The notes: generated by a model not told the origin, from the letters alone. DNA of 38,234 nt from CAZUCD01 sp964618855 (GCA_964618855.1 CAZUCD010000013.1:1-38234), one strand, 5' to 3'. Positions 25,019-33,922 are shown, counted from the first letter of the stretch. A program made the numbers and translations.

Positions 25019-26365
25019 GTGGTCCGTCTCCTGCAAATCATCGCCCTGATCCTCCTGCTCATAGTCGGTGCCGGCGCCACCTACGCCGTCATCTACCCGG
25101 GCGAGACGAAGGGGCTCGCCAAGCAGATGATCCGCTCCTCGGCGCGCTCGGGCAAGACGGCGGAGCGCCCCCCCAAGGCGACGGCGAAGGCCCCGACCGA
25201 CGCGTCGAAGGCACCCGCGGCCTCCAAGGCCCCCACGACGCGCACGGTCGCAAACACTCGGCAGCCCGGGACCTCGGGCCCGCCGCCGCGTGGCACGGCT
25301 GCACCCTCCACGGGTGGCCGCAAGCCCCCGACCAAGCAGGAAATGGAAGCCAAGAAGCGCCTCGAAAGCGCGCGCGGAAAGCTCGAGGAGGAACCAACGC
25401 GCAGGGCGCTTTCGCTCGGACCGTCGCCCGATCCGATCACGACGGCCGCCCCTGCCGCCGAGCTCTACCCCTTCAAGGTCTCCCGCCGCACATTCCCGAC
25501 ACCCGACCTGATCAGGCTCGAGCTCAACATCAAGAACGCCTCGGGCACATTCTGGCAGACGGCGTACGTCGCGCTCCGCGGCGCGGATGCCACCAAGACC
25601 GTCGTCTTCCGAGTCGACGACTGGCGCATCGACGAGGTCGTCGGCCTCGACTACACCTTCCCGAAGGAGGAGCTTGAGACGCGCATCAAGGACCTCCGCG
25701 TCGCCCGTGTGACGGGCATCAAGCGCGAATCCGCCCTCTCCGACCTCGTCGGGGACATCCGCTCCTCCGTCGTCGGCGACCCATCCAAGACGACCACCAC
25801 CCAGGGGGGGAAAACAACGACCTCCGCCGACGGCAAGACCTATGCGAGCGTCGAGGTCCCCGGCCTGCTCGGCCTCATTGCCTCGGTGCGCGGACCGGCC
25901 GTCGGCCTCGACGTCAAACTCGCCTCCACGGGGGGCGCCATCAAGGAGCAGATCCCCCTCGCAATCCCACTCGAGCACATGCTCCCCGAGAAGCTCGACA
26001 TCGCGCTGTTCTCCGACACGCCCTCGCGCACGGAGGCCCGCACCTTGCTCGACGAGGCGTTCGCAGAGGCCCAGAAGGTCCAGGCCCTCCTCGGCGAGCT
26101 CATCAAGACCCTCTCCACCACGCCCTACGAGCAGGCACAGAAGAACGAAGTCCCCGCCATCAAGGCCAGGATCGCCGAAAGCCTCTCGGCCTTCGACAAG
26201 AAGAGCCTCGACCTCGCCGTGCTCTCGAACCGCGTCAAGGACCCGAAGGTCTCCGAGGCCGAAGCCGCCGCCCGCACGATCGCCGACAAGCTCGTGAAGA
26301 TGATCACCTCCATCGAGAAGCAGGTGCAGAAGCTCGATGGGCGGTTCAAGCTGCTGACCGACTAG
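25019..26365 (+). CDS. Single-pass anchored protein with Ala/Pro/Lys linker and coiled-coil C-terminus, unknown
   Basis: 448 residues. An N-terminal hydrophobic helix (LLQIIALILLLIVGAGATYAVIY, about 4-26) is followed by a basic, Ala/Pro/Thr/Lys-rich linker (about 30-125). Then come a beta-rich region (about 148-240, KVSRRTFPTPDLIRLELNIKNASG), a Thr/Lys/Gly-rich stretch near 255-275, and a helical C-terminal half with possible coiled coils (about 335-445, ARTLLDEAFAEAQKVQALLGEL). I recognise no family. It is likely anchored to the inner membrane with the bulk outside. The GTG start at 25019 is the best in-frame start ahead of the hydrophobic helix. A degenerate SDR gene starts 12 bases downstream. 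Confidence 0.7.
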   Translation: MVRLLQIIALILLLIVGAGATYAVIYPGETKGLAKQMIRSSARSGKTAERPPKATAKAPTDASKAPAASKAPTTRTVANTRQPGTSGPPPRGTAAPSTGGRKPPTKQEMEAKKRLESARGKLEEEPTRRALSLGPSPDPITTAAPAAELYPFKVSRRTFPTPDLIRLELNIKNASGTFWQTAYVALRGADATKTVVFRVDDWRIDEVVGLDYTFPKEELETRIKDLRVARVTGIKRESALSDLVGDIRSSVVGDPSKTTTTQGGKTTTSADGKTYASVEVPGLLGLIASVRGPAVGLDVKLASTGGAIKEQIPLAIPLEHMLPEKLDIALFSDTPSRTEARTLLDEAFAEAQKVQALLGELIKTLSTTPYEQAQKNEVPAIKARIAESLSAFDKKSLDLAVLSNRVKDPKVSEAEAAARTIADKLVKMITSIEKQVQKLDGRFKLLTD

Positions 26366-26377
26366 TCAAAAGGAACC

Positions 26378-26938
26378 ATGGCCAGAACAATACTTGAGGG
26401 AAAGTCGTGCCTCGTCACCGGGGCCGACCATGCGATGGGCAGGGCTGCGGCCCTCCAGTTCTCGCGCACCGGCCTGAGGGTCGCCATGCTCGGGGACGAC
26501 ACCACGGCGCTCGGCGACACCGTGCGCCTGCTTGCATCCAAGGGGGGCGATGCCACGTGGGCGGAGCTTCCCGAATCGCTCCGCGAGATCCCCTCGACCG
26601 TGAGGGAGGAACGCGACCGCGCGGGCCACTTCCACGTCATGGTGAACGCATCCGCGTTCGTCGGCGAGAAGGGACCCGAAACCGCGAGGGCGCTGCACGA
26701 GGCGGCCACGGGCGTCCTCGGCGAACGGGGATTCACGCGCTACGTCCTGCTCTGGCCGGCCGCTCAGCCGCTCCCGGACTGGCTTGGGGCGGCGAACTGG
26801 GTGAGCGTCGTGGTCGTGCCCGGGGGGGATTCGGCCCCCAAGCCCGCCGCCATCGCGGACACACTCGTGTTCCTCGCCCAATGCCCCCCGTCGGCCTGTC
26901 CCGCCGAGGTCAGGCTCGTGGCCCGCAAGGGCGACTGA
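26378..26938 (+). CDS. Degenerate short-chain dehydrogenase-like protein
   Basis: 186 residues, against about 250 in a typical SDR. The N-terminal Rossmann strand and nucleotide loop (CLVTGADHAMGRAAALQFSR) and a following VAMLGDD strand resemble an SDR, and HVMVNASAFVG sits where NNAG normally lies. The catalytic YxxxK is missing and the usual region between it and the C-terminus is shortened. It may bind a nucleotide without catalysing, or be a decaying gene; the frame itself is intact. AAAAGGAA lies just before ATG 26378. It is probably cotranscribed with the 448-residue protein gene (12-base gap). Confidence 0.6.
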   Translation: MARTILEGKSCLVTGADHAMGRAAALQFSRTGLRVAMLGDDTTALGDTVRLLASKGGDATWAELPESLREIPSTVREERDRAGHFHVMVNASAFVGEKGPETARALHEAATGVLGERGFTRYVLLWPAAQPLPDWLGAANWVSVVVVPGGDSAPKPAAIADTLVFLAQCPPSACPAEVRLVARKGD

Positions 26939-27004
26939 CGCCGCGCACGCGCTGCGCGGCGCGGTGATTTCCCGCGAAGCGGGGAGTCCGGCCCCCCCTG
27001 GGGC
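26939..27004. terminator. Cluster of three hairpins between convergent genes
   Basis: CGCCGCGC/GCGCGGCG (26939-26961, loop ACGCGCT), CCCGC/GCGGG (26971-26983, loop GAA) and GCCCC/GGGGC (26991-27004, loop CCCT, ending in the stop region of the histidine kinase). No long T-tract follows any of them. They fill the gap between two convergent stops and probably end transcription from both sides. Confidence 0.5.
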
Positions 27005-30000
27005 TACGGCATGAGAAGGTCGCACACGTGCGCCAATGTCACGCGCATCGCGGCCGAGAGCGTCTGCGCCTCCGTTGCGGCGACCCCCTCGTCACCCGCG
27101 GCGGCGGCATGCTCCACGCGCTCGGCAGCGCGGGCGAGGCGCCGCGCCCCCATCGTCGCGGCGCCTCCCTTGATCGCATGCCCCTGCCGCTTGAGCGTCG
27201 CGAGGTCCCCCGTGCGCGACGCCAACTCGACCTCCGCGCGGCGGATCCGCAGATCCTCGGAAAAGACGCGCAGCAGCTCGGTCCGCGCGCCGGCATCACC
27301 GCCGGTCGAGAGCGAGAGCTGCCGCTCGTCCAGGATCGGGTCGATCTCCGCCTGGCTGTCCTCGTCCTCGGTGCCTGGCGAGTCGTTGTCGTCGCGCGGG
27401 GTCAGTGCGCGCTCGATCGCGGCGATCAGCTCCTCGCGCCGGATGGGCTTCTGCAGGTAGTCGTCCATCCCGGCGGCGGCGCAGCGCTCCCGTTCCCCCG
27501 CCAGCGCGTGCGCCGTCAGGGCGAGGATTGGCGTGCGCCGCGCGGCACCGCCCAGTGCGCGGATGTTCCGCGTCGCCTCGTACCCGTCCATCCCGGGCAT
27601 CTGGCAGTCCATGAGGATCAGGTCGTAGCGGTTGCGCGCGAATGCCTCGACCGCCTCGCGCCCACCCGGGACGATGTCGCAGCGGTACCCGCCCCCCTCC
27701 AGCATCAGCGCCGTCACGCGCTGGTTCACCGAGTTGTCCTCGACGAGGAGGATGCGGTAGTTGCCCGCCTGCTGCCTGCTTAGCTGCCGGCGCGGCGTCT
27801 CGGGCCTTGCGCTCGCCGGCACGATCGCGCGGGAGAGCCCCGCCGCACGCAGCAGCGACTCGAGCAGGCGCGAACGCTTCACGGGCTTTGGCAGGGAGGC
27901 CACGAACCCCGCGCCCGTCCAAGTCGCGCGGTCCACGTCCGCCCCCTTCCCGATGGAGGCCAGCAGGATCAGCCGCATGCGCTGGCCCTTCTCCTCCTGC
28001 AGGATCCGCCGCGCCAGCTCGATACCGTCGATCCCCGGCATGTCCCGGTCGATGAGGCCGATCTGGAAGATCGTCGTCGATGAGCGCACGGCGGCCAGCG
28101 CCTCCGCGCCGCTGCCAGCCTCCGTCGCGTGGCAGCCCCACCCCTTCACCGCGCTCACCAGGACCTCGCGGTTTGCGGGGTTGTCGTCCACGACGAGGAC
28201 GTGCATGCCCTTGATGCCCGCGCTCGCCTGCCGCGTGTCGGTGATGCCCGGGTCCGGCCCGAGCACGAACGGCAGGTTGACGTAGAACGTCGAGCCGCGC
28301 CCCTCCTCGCTCTCGAAGCTCACGTGTCCGCCCATAAGCGTCGCCAGCTCCCGCACGATGGCGAGTCCCAGCCCCGTGCCCCCGTATCGCCGCGCCGTTG
28401 TCGCGTCGCCCTGCGAGAAGGGCTTGAACAGCCGTTCCATCTGGGCCGTCGGGATGCCGATGCCGGTGTCCCTCACCAGGAACACCAGCCGCACGCGGCT
28501 CGCGTCGTCGGACTCGAACCTCGCCCGGATCACAACCTCCCCGGAGTGGGTGAACTTCACCGCGTTGCTTCCGAGGTTGAGCAGGATCTGACGAAGGCGC
28601 GTCGGGTCCCCGACAACCATCGGTGGGACGTCGAAGTCCGTCAGCACGGTGAGTTCGATCCCCTTCTCCGCCGCGGCGGGGGAGAGGATCTCCGCCGTTT
28701 CCTCCAGCACGGTCCGGGGCGAGAACTGGACCTCGTCGAGCTCGACCTTCGACGCCTCCAGCTTCGAGAAGTCGAGGATGTCGTTGATGAGCGCCAGGAG
28801 CGATTCCGCGGACCGCCGCACCGACTCGGCAAACTCGCGCTGGTTCTCGTCGAGCGCCGTGTCCAGCAGCAGCGAGTTCATCCCGAGGATGCCATTGAGG
28901 GGAGTGCGAATCTCGTGGCTCACGCCCGCGAGGAAGGCCGCCTTGGCCTGGACCGCCCCGAGCGCCGCGTTCTTTGAGCCTTCAAGGAGTACCCGCGCCT
29001 CCTCGCGCTCGATCTCCCCCCCGATCCAACCCGCCATCAGTCCAAGTGTGTCGCGGTCGGCCTGGGTGAAGGGCTCCACGGCGGGCCTGCGGCTGAAGAA
29101 GGTCAGAGTCCCGTGCACGGCCCCCTTCACCATCACGCGCGCCGCGAGCACCGAGTGCAGCCCGAGCGCCTTGATCGCCGAGCGTTCACCGATCTCCGAT
29201 TCCCCAACATTCTCGAGCGCCAGCGGCTCCTCGAGGCGGATCACCGCATCGCACAGCGTGTCCCGCAGGTCGAAGGACTGCCCCTTCGGGAGCGGCGCGC
29301 CGTCGCTGATCGCCTCCATCACGGTGCACTGCGTGGGTGTCACCTGCGTCAACAGTCCCACCTCCATGCCGAACCGGTCCCGCCCCAGCGACAGGAACAG
29401 GCGCAGCTTTTCCTCGAAGGCGAGCGACCGGGCCGAGGCGACCTCGTAGAGCGCGCGGATGCCCTGCTGGTTGCGCCGCAGCTCGTCATCCGCCCGCCGC
29501 CGCTGCACAAGGTTCCCAAGGAACCCGGCAAACGCCGCGAGGAGTTGCTGCTTCTCGGGATCAAGCGCGCTTCCAAGCCGCGCGGAGTCGTTGAACATCG
29601 TGCCGACATGGCGAAGGTCCGACAGGACGCGGGTTGCCACCACCCAGCCTTGTCCGACGACGGTGGCACGCCCAGCCTGCCACTCGATGTACTTCCCCTC
29701 CGCCGCCACCCAGCCGGCGGAATCCGTGTGGATGCGCGGCCCCACGAAGCTCAGCGCCTCCGCACGGGTCAGGCGCACGCCGCCGATGGGGACGATCTCC
29801 CCGGCCATCGTCGTGGCGTGCGCCCCGCGCATGCGCGAACCCTCAGCCACGAAGATCGAAACCCGGTCGAGGCCGAGGATGCCGCGGGCGAGCTCGATGG
29901 CGCGGCGCCAGATCGCATCCTCGTCGGGGCAAGCCAGCAGGTCGTCCGCCGAATCGAGGATCGCGCGCAGCCGCGATTCCCTCTGTCGAAACAGGTCCAG

Positions 30001-30051
30001 TTCCCTGCCGGAGTCCATGTCAGGCCTCACCTCGGGCGCTGAATCGATCAT
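27004..30051 (-). CDS. Hybrid sensor histidine kinase GAF-GAF-HisKA-HATPase-REC-REC-Hpt
   Basis: 1015 residues, no transmembrane helix, so a cytoplasmic sensor. A short coiled coil leads into two GAF-like domains (about 28-185 and 196-345). HisKA has His379 in VSHEIRTPLNG; the ATPase has N496 (N box), DTGIGIP (528-534), F-box LFKPFSQGD and GTGLGLAI (558-565). REC1 has phosphoacceptor Asp668 (LIDRDMPG), REC2 Asp815 (LMDCQMPG), and the C-terminal Hpt has His958 (GHAIKGGAATMG), enough for a His-Asp-Asp-His phosphorelay. The start ATG 30051 has GAGGA 6 bases upstream. The response-regulator gene lies 140 bases upstream on the same strand, so they are likely partners. Confidence 0.92.
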   Translation of the reverse strand: MIDSAPEVRPDMDSGRELDLFRQRESRLRAILDSADDLLACPDEDAIWRRAIELARGILGLDRVSIFVAEGSRMRGAHATTMAGEIVPIGGVRLTRAEALSFVGPRIHTDSAGWVAAEGKYIEWQAGRATVVGQGWVVATRVLSDLRHVGTMFNDSARLGSALDPEKQQLLAAFAGFLGNLVQRRRADDELRRNQQGIRALYEVASARSLAFEEKLRLFLSLGRDRFGMEVGLLTQVTPTQCTVMEAISDGAPLPKGQSFDLRDTLCDAVIRLEEPLALENVGESEIGERSAIKALGLHSVLAARVMVKGAVHGTLTFFSRRPAVEPFTQADRDTLGLMAGWIGGEIEREEARVLLEGSKNAALGAVQAKAAFLAGVSHEIRTPLNGILGMNSLLLDTALDENQREFAESVRRSAESLLALINDILDFSKLEASKVELDEVQFSPRTVLEETAEILSPAAAEKGIELTVLTDFDVPPMVVGDPTRLRQILLNLGSNAVKFTHSGEVVIRARFESDDASRVRLVFLVRDTGIGIPTAQMERLFKPFSQGDATTARRYGGTGLGLAIVRELATLMGGHVSFESEEGRGSTFYVNLPFVLGPDPGITDTRQASAGIKGMHVLVVDDNPANREVLVSAVKGWGCHATEAGSGAEALAAVRSSTTIFQIGLIDRDMPGIDGIELARRILQEEKGQRMRLILLASIGKGADVDRATWTGAGFVASLPKPVKRSRLLESLLRAAGLSRAIVPASARPETPRRQLSRQQAGNYRILLVEDNSVNQRVTALMLEGGGYRCDIVPGGREAVEAFARNRYDLILMDCQMPGMDGYEATRNIRALGGAARRTPILALTAHALAGERERCAAAGMDDYLQKPIRREELIAAIERALTPRDDNDSPGTEDEDSQAEIDPILDERQLSLSTGGDAGARTELLRVFSEDLRIRRAEVELASRTGDLATLKRQGHAIKGGAATMGARRLARAAERVEHAAAAGDEGVAATEAQTLSAAMRVTLAHVCDLLMP

Positions 30052-30191
30052 CTCGGTCCTCGGTCTGAGAAAGAGGCGGGGTTCGCGCCCGGGCGGCGCG
30101 CGTCGTTGATTGCGGGATCATTGGCAAGGCTCGGGCCACACTCGGGGATCGCGCAGTGGGGGCTCCCGCCAGCCGGGATGGGGTCTCACCG

Positions 30192-31454
30192 CTACTGCGA
30201 CAGCTTGTGCATTTCCCGCAGGCATTGCAACGCCGTCTCGCGAATCTTGGAGATTTTCTCCATGTCCGATATCTCCGGGTGGATGTACGGATTGCGGTAG
30301 TGCTGAAGGGACGTCAGCAGGTGCGCGAACCTCAGGAGGTGCATCTCCGACTCGAACGACTTGATCCCCAGCGGGTTGTCTATCCGCACAATCTCCTTGA
30401 GAGTCCTCACGGTGTAGTCCCGCCCGAAGAAGGCGAGAAGGATGCCAAGCGCCTTAAGGCCGTCGGGCTTGTACCGCGCCTCGTGCTCCGAGATGCGCGA
30501 CAGCACCTGCCGCACGTTGTCCACGGTGAAGTCGAACGGAATCTGGGACTGGAGGCGCAGCAGGTACTGGTGGAAGAAGAGATCGAGCTGGCGGGAGGTC
30601 GGGTCAATCAGGGATCGTACGATTTTGATACTCTGCTTCGATGAAAGGAATCTTTGCAGTCGCTTGCGCAGCCGTTGCTTCGCCTCGTTCTCCACCGCGA
30701 AGCAGTAGCTGAACCCCATGTTGCGCGAGAAGTCGTTGCCGTCCTTCGGGCGCGAGTCCCCCTGCCTGCGGAAAAAGGTCTCCGCGGTGCGCAGTTCCTT
30801 GATCGACTCCGGGGAAAAGGTGTCCAGCGCCGGGATCAGCTTCGCCAACTCGTCCATCAGGGCGTCGCGCTCCCCCTCGCCCTCGCGCGGCATCGACTCC
30901 TCCGAGGTGCGCCTGAGCTCCGCCTCGGTCGCGAGCAGCAGGGCGTCGTACGCCTCCCCCCTCACGAGCGGGTGGAGCGAGGCGTCCGCGGCGATCTGCC
31001 TCAGGCGGGATGCCGCGCCCTCGGGTATCTCCTCCGGGTCGTTGACGAAGTACTCGATCTCCCGGCGCGCCGCCCTGTTGGCCGTCCCCTTCGCGTATCC
31101 GTCCTCGATCGCGCGGAACAGCTCCTCGATGTGCTCCTCGATGTTGCTCTTCGACAGGACCCGGCTCGCGCCGAGCGCGTGCGCCTCGGCACCTTCCTCG
31201 AAGGTGCCCACCGCGGATATCATCACCACGGGCGTCAGGGGATCGAGCTGCTTGATGGACCTGATCACGTCCAGCCCCTCCCGTGGCGTGCCCATCGAGA
31301 GGTCCGTGATGACGACGTCTGGCTGCGACTCCTGGAAGCGGCGGGCGGCGTCGTCGCCGTTCTCCGCCTCGACGACCTCGTAGTCCCTCAGCGCCAGGTT
31401 GCGCCGGAAGGCGCTCCGGTACATCGCATTGTCGTCGACGAGCAGGACTCTCAT
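30192..31454 (-). CDS. Response regulator with C-terminal HEPN-like domain (no DNA-binding domain seen)
   Basis: 420 residues. The REC domain (1-120) is canonical: Asp7, Asp8, phosphoacceptor Asp51 (VITDLSMG), Ser80 (MISAVG) and Lys102 (RVLSKSN). Residues 121-300 are helical and charged with no family I recognise. The C-terminal 110 or so residues are helical and include SLQHYRNPYIHPEISDMEK, in which R387-N388-xxx-H392 fits the RNxxxH motif of HEPN domains, many of which are ribonucleases in toxin and abortive-infection systems. No helix-turn-helix, GGDEF, EAL or HD-GYP is present. The start is ATG 31454; a longer frame to 31535 has no family support. It precedes the hybrid kinase gene on the same strand. 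Confidence 0.8.
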   Translation of the reverse strand: MRVLLVDDNAMYRSAFRRNLALRDYEVVEAENGDDAARRFQESQPDVVITDLSMGTPREGLDVIRSIKQLDPLTPVVMISAVGTFEEGAEAHALGASRVLSKSNIEEHIEELFRAIEDGYAKGTANRAARREIEYFVNDPEEIPEGAASRLRQIAADASLHPLVRGEAYDALLLATEAELRRTSEESMPREGEGERDALMDELAKLIPALDTFSPESIKELRTAETFFRRQGDSRPKDGNDFSRNMGFSYCFAVENEAKQRLRKRLQRFLSSKQSIKIVRSLIDPTSRQLDLFFHQYLLRLQSQIPFDFTVDNVRQVLSRISEHEARYKPDGLKALGILLAFFGRDYTVRTLKEIVRIDNPLGIKSFESEMHLLRFAHLLTSLQHYRNPYIHPEISDMEKISKIRETALQCLREMHKLSQ

Positions 31455-31565
31455 GTATGCGTGCGCGGCCCCACGGTGAGGGAATCGCCCCACGGGGGCG
31501 CACCACAGTGGCACCCGGCCACGCCTGCGGCGCAATGCGTGAAGGTGAACCCCGGTCCGCGTGGC

Positions 31566-32771
31566 CTACGCGGTGGCGCCGGTCGCCGCCTCGAGGCTGC
31601 GCGTCGCCTCGTCCGCCGCACGCCAGCCACGGTCGGGCGAGTAGTGCGAGAGGACCTCCAGCGCCGCCGCCACCCCGGCGCCGAGGGGAGACGTCCAGCC
31701 GCACGCCTTCAGGGCCAGCTCCACAGCGGAGACGATCGTCAGCGCGTCGAACGTGTCGTGGTTGCCAAGGGTCGAGATGCGGAAGATTTTCCCCTTCAGG
31801 TGGTCCTGCCCCCCGGCGATCGTGATGTTGTTCGCCTTCAGCCACCCGTTGAACTCCTTGAACCCGACCCCCTTGGGCAGGTTCACGGTCGTCAGCACGA
31901 CGCTGGGGTTGCGCGAGAAGAGGGTAAGTCCCATCGCCTGCATGGCGCGGCGCTGTGCCCGCGCGAGCACCCGGTGCCTCGCCCAAATCTCCTCCACGCC
32001 CTCCTCCAGCGCCATGTCCAGCGCAGTCTCGAGCGAATAGAAGAGGTTCACCGCGGGCGTGAAGGGCGTCCCCTCCTCGGAGAACGCCGACAGGTAGCGC
32101 CGCAGGTCCAGGTAGAACGCGGGGCACCTTGCACCCTCCATCGCCTTGCGCGCCTTCTCCGATAGCGAGACAAAGGCGAGCCCCGGCGGGAGCATCATCG
32201 CCTTCTGCGACGATGTGCACACGATGTCCACGCCCCACTCGTCGGTCCGCAGCTCCTCCGCGAGGAACGACGAGACGGCATCCACGATGAGCAGTGCCCC
32301 CGTCCCGCGCGTGACTTCCGCCAGCCCGCGGATGTCGCTCAGCGTGCCCGTGCTCGTCTCGCACTGCGGCACGACGACGTACTTGGCCTCCGGGTGCGAG
32401 CGCAGGGCCTCGGCCACGCGCTCCGGGGTCGTCGGCAGGCCCCATTCATCCTTCAACTCGACGACATTCAGCCCATACACCTGCGCCACCTTCACCCAGC
32501 GCTCTCCGAACTTGCCCGCATTCGCGATGATGACCGTGTCGCCTGGCGATGCTGTCGAGACCATCGCTGCCTCCACGGAACCGGTCCCGCTCGTCGCCAG
32601 CACGCACACGGGGGAATCGGTCATGAAGACCTTCTTCAGCTTCGCCAGGCATGCATCCAGGATTGGCGGGAAGTCCGCGCTCCTGTGGTGCACGGTTGGG
32701 CGCGCGCCGGCCAGCAGCACCTCTGCGGGCACCTGCACGGGTCCGGGCGTGAACATGTAGGCCTTCTTCAT
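31566..32771 (-). CDS. Class V aminotransferase (serine-pyruvate/alanine-glyoxylate type)
   Basis: 401 residues, PLP-dependent. The N-terminus KAYMFTPGPVQVPAEVL is the family opening, followed by HHRSADFPPIL, LATSGTGSVEAAM (phosphate-binding region), the PLP-contact VDAVSSFLAEE, and the Schiff-base lysine in CTSSQKAMMLPPGLAFVS. C-terminal substrate-binding RISTLGNHD is also typical. The group contains serine-glyoxylate and alanine-glyoxylate aminotransferases, and the small subunit of soluble hydrogenase is a misnamed member; here it probably serves serine or glycine metabolism. AAGGA lies about 9 bases before ATG 32771. In many genomes serA is next door; it is not seen here. Confidence 0.9.
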   Translation of the reverse strand: MKKAYMFTPGPVQVPAEVLLAGARPTVHHRSADFPPILDACLAKLKKVFMTDSPVCVLATSGTGSVEAAMVSTASPGDTVIIANAGKFGERWVKVAQVYGLNVVELKDEWGLPTTPERVAEALRSHPEAKYVVVPQCETSTGTLSDIRGLAEVTRGTGALLIVDAVSSFLAEELRTDEWGVDIVCTSSQKAMMLPPGLAFVSLSEKARKAMEGARCPAFYLDLRRYLSAFSEEGTPFTPAVNLFYSLETALDMALEEGVEEIWARHRVLARAQRRAMQAMGLTLFSRNPSVVLTTVNLPKGVGFKEFNGWLKANNITIAGGQDHLKGKIFRISTLGNHDTFDALTIVSAVELALKACGWTSPLGAGVAAALEVLSHYSPDRGWRAADEATRSLEAATGATA

Positions 32772-32991
32772 GGCGGGGGGTCCTTGTGGTCGCTTGAGTT
32801 CGGCGGGGAGGCTCCGGCCATGCGCTCCGGCACTCAACAGGGAACGGTCGGGGAAGCGTTTCATCCACCCGACACGTCCGGCGCCCACCGCGCGCCTTTC
32901 CGTTCGGCGGGCGAATCGCCTTGACGTCCGGGGCGGTTGGGGTGCCTATGCCCCCTCCACTCATGCGGGGTTTCCCGCGCGAACCGGCAAC

Positions 32992-33079
32992 GGTGGGATG
33001 GCCGAGTGGTTGAAGGCGCTCGCCTCGAAAGCGAGTAGGGGTTCATAGCCTCTCGCGAGTTCGAATCTCGCTCCCACCT
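32992..33079 (+). tRNA. tRNA-Ser (anticodon CGA)
   Basis: 88 bases with a long variable arm. Acceptor GGTGGGA (32992-32998) pairs with TCCCACC (33072-33078). The anticodon stem CTCGC/GCGAG (33019-33035) encloses loop CTCGAAA with CGA at 33026-33028, and the T stem GCGAG/CTCGC (33055-33071) encloses TTCGAAT. The variable stem-loop at about 33036-33054 has the class II tRNA shape. Position 73 is T (33079), followed by CCA at 33080-33082. TTGACG at 32921-32926 with TATGCC at 32947 (20-base spacer) is a weak candidate promoter. Most bacterial serine tRNAs have G73, so T is unusual. Confidence 0.95.
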
Positions 33080-33099
33080 CCACCCCCTTTCAGACGCAC

Positions 33100-33882
33100 A
33101 TGGCAGACGACCAAGGCACCCCCGGCGGCGACGAAGGCCTCCGGGCGCTGGAGAAGCTCGCGGCCGCGCCGCCGCGCACCGGCGGGGCGATACCCCGCGC
33201 CGGCATCGCCGCCATCCTCATCGCCCTTGCCGTCGGACTACTCGCACTCTGGGCCACGCGGGACCGGGGCGCCTCACAGGCGCTTGGGCTCCGCCCCACA
33301 CCCGAGACGGAGGTGCTCGAGCTCCTCAACAGGCGCACCGCAGAGCTCGAGGGTTTCGTCTCCGAGTCCAAGGCACTTGCCGCTGTCCTCTCGCGGAAGG
33401 GCCAGTTGGGCTCGGAGGTGTGCGCCACGCGCGCGGAACTTGAATCCTACCGCGACGCGGCGCTCGCGTACCGCGATGCTGTGAAGCGCAACCGCATGGC
33501 CATCGAGTCCGCCGCCGCGGACGTCGAGGCCGCCCGCACCACCGCGGGCGTCGAGGCCGCCGCGCTCCAGCGCGAAGGCGGCGTCCTCTACAGAATGCTC
33601 CTCTCCCCGGACTTCCTCGCGGTCAGCGCCGAGGAGGAGCAGGGCGTCACGGAGCTCACCGCCCTCGCGGACCTGTTGCTGGACAACTGGGGGGAGTGGT
33701 CCTGGCCCCGCACCAGCGCCGGCCCCGAGTTCAACGGCGACGACGCCGAACTCGTCCGCGCCAGGTTCATCTCCGGCACCAAGCGCATGGTGGACGCCTT
33801 CCAGCGCCAGGCCGTCGCGCAGGCGGCGCTGCAAAAGCAGATTGCACAATGGCGGGAGGTCGGAGCAGGAAGTCCGCAGTAA
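33100..33882 (+). CDS. Single-pass membrane protein of unknown function (first of a pair)
   Basis: 260 residues. A polar N-terminus (about 1-31) precedes one transmembrane helix (AGIAAILIALAVGLLALWA, about 34-52). The rest is mainly helical with a likely coiled-coil stretch (about 70-150, EVLELLNRRTAELEGFVSE and later AESAAADVEAARTT-type heptads) and a W-rich loop NWGEWSWPRTSAG near 200. I recognise no family. It starts 20 bases after the CCA of tRNA-Ser, with no strong ribosome-binding site. A similarly organised gene follows 40 bases downstream, so the pair may act together. No signal peptide cleavage is obvious; topology is predicted with the C-terminus outside. Confidence 0.6.
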   Translation: MADDQGTPGGDEGLRALEKLAAAPPRTGGAIPRAGIAAILIALAVGLLALWATRDRGASQALGLRPTPETEVLELLNRRTAELEGFVSESKALAAVLSRKGQLGSEVCATRAELESYRDAALAYRDAVKRNRMAIESAAADVEAARTTAGVEAAALQREGGVLYRMLLSPDFLAVSAEEEQGVTELTALADLLLDNWGEWSWPRTSAGPEFNGDDAELVRARFISGTKRMVDAFQRQAVAQAALQKQIAQWREVGAGSPQ

Positions 33883-33922
33883 CAAATTGAGTGGGAGTCA
33901 CGTCAAAACAAGGTCGCCTGAC

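Noticed and set aside
31566..32771. Soluble hydrogenase small subunit
   Set aside because: That label is a historical misnomer in this family; the sequence is a standard PLP aminotransferase with the Schiff-base lysine, and no hydrogenase gene is nearby.
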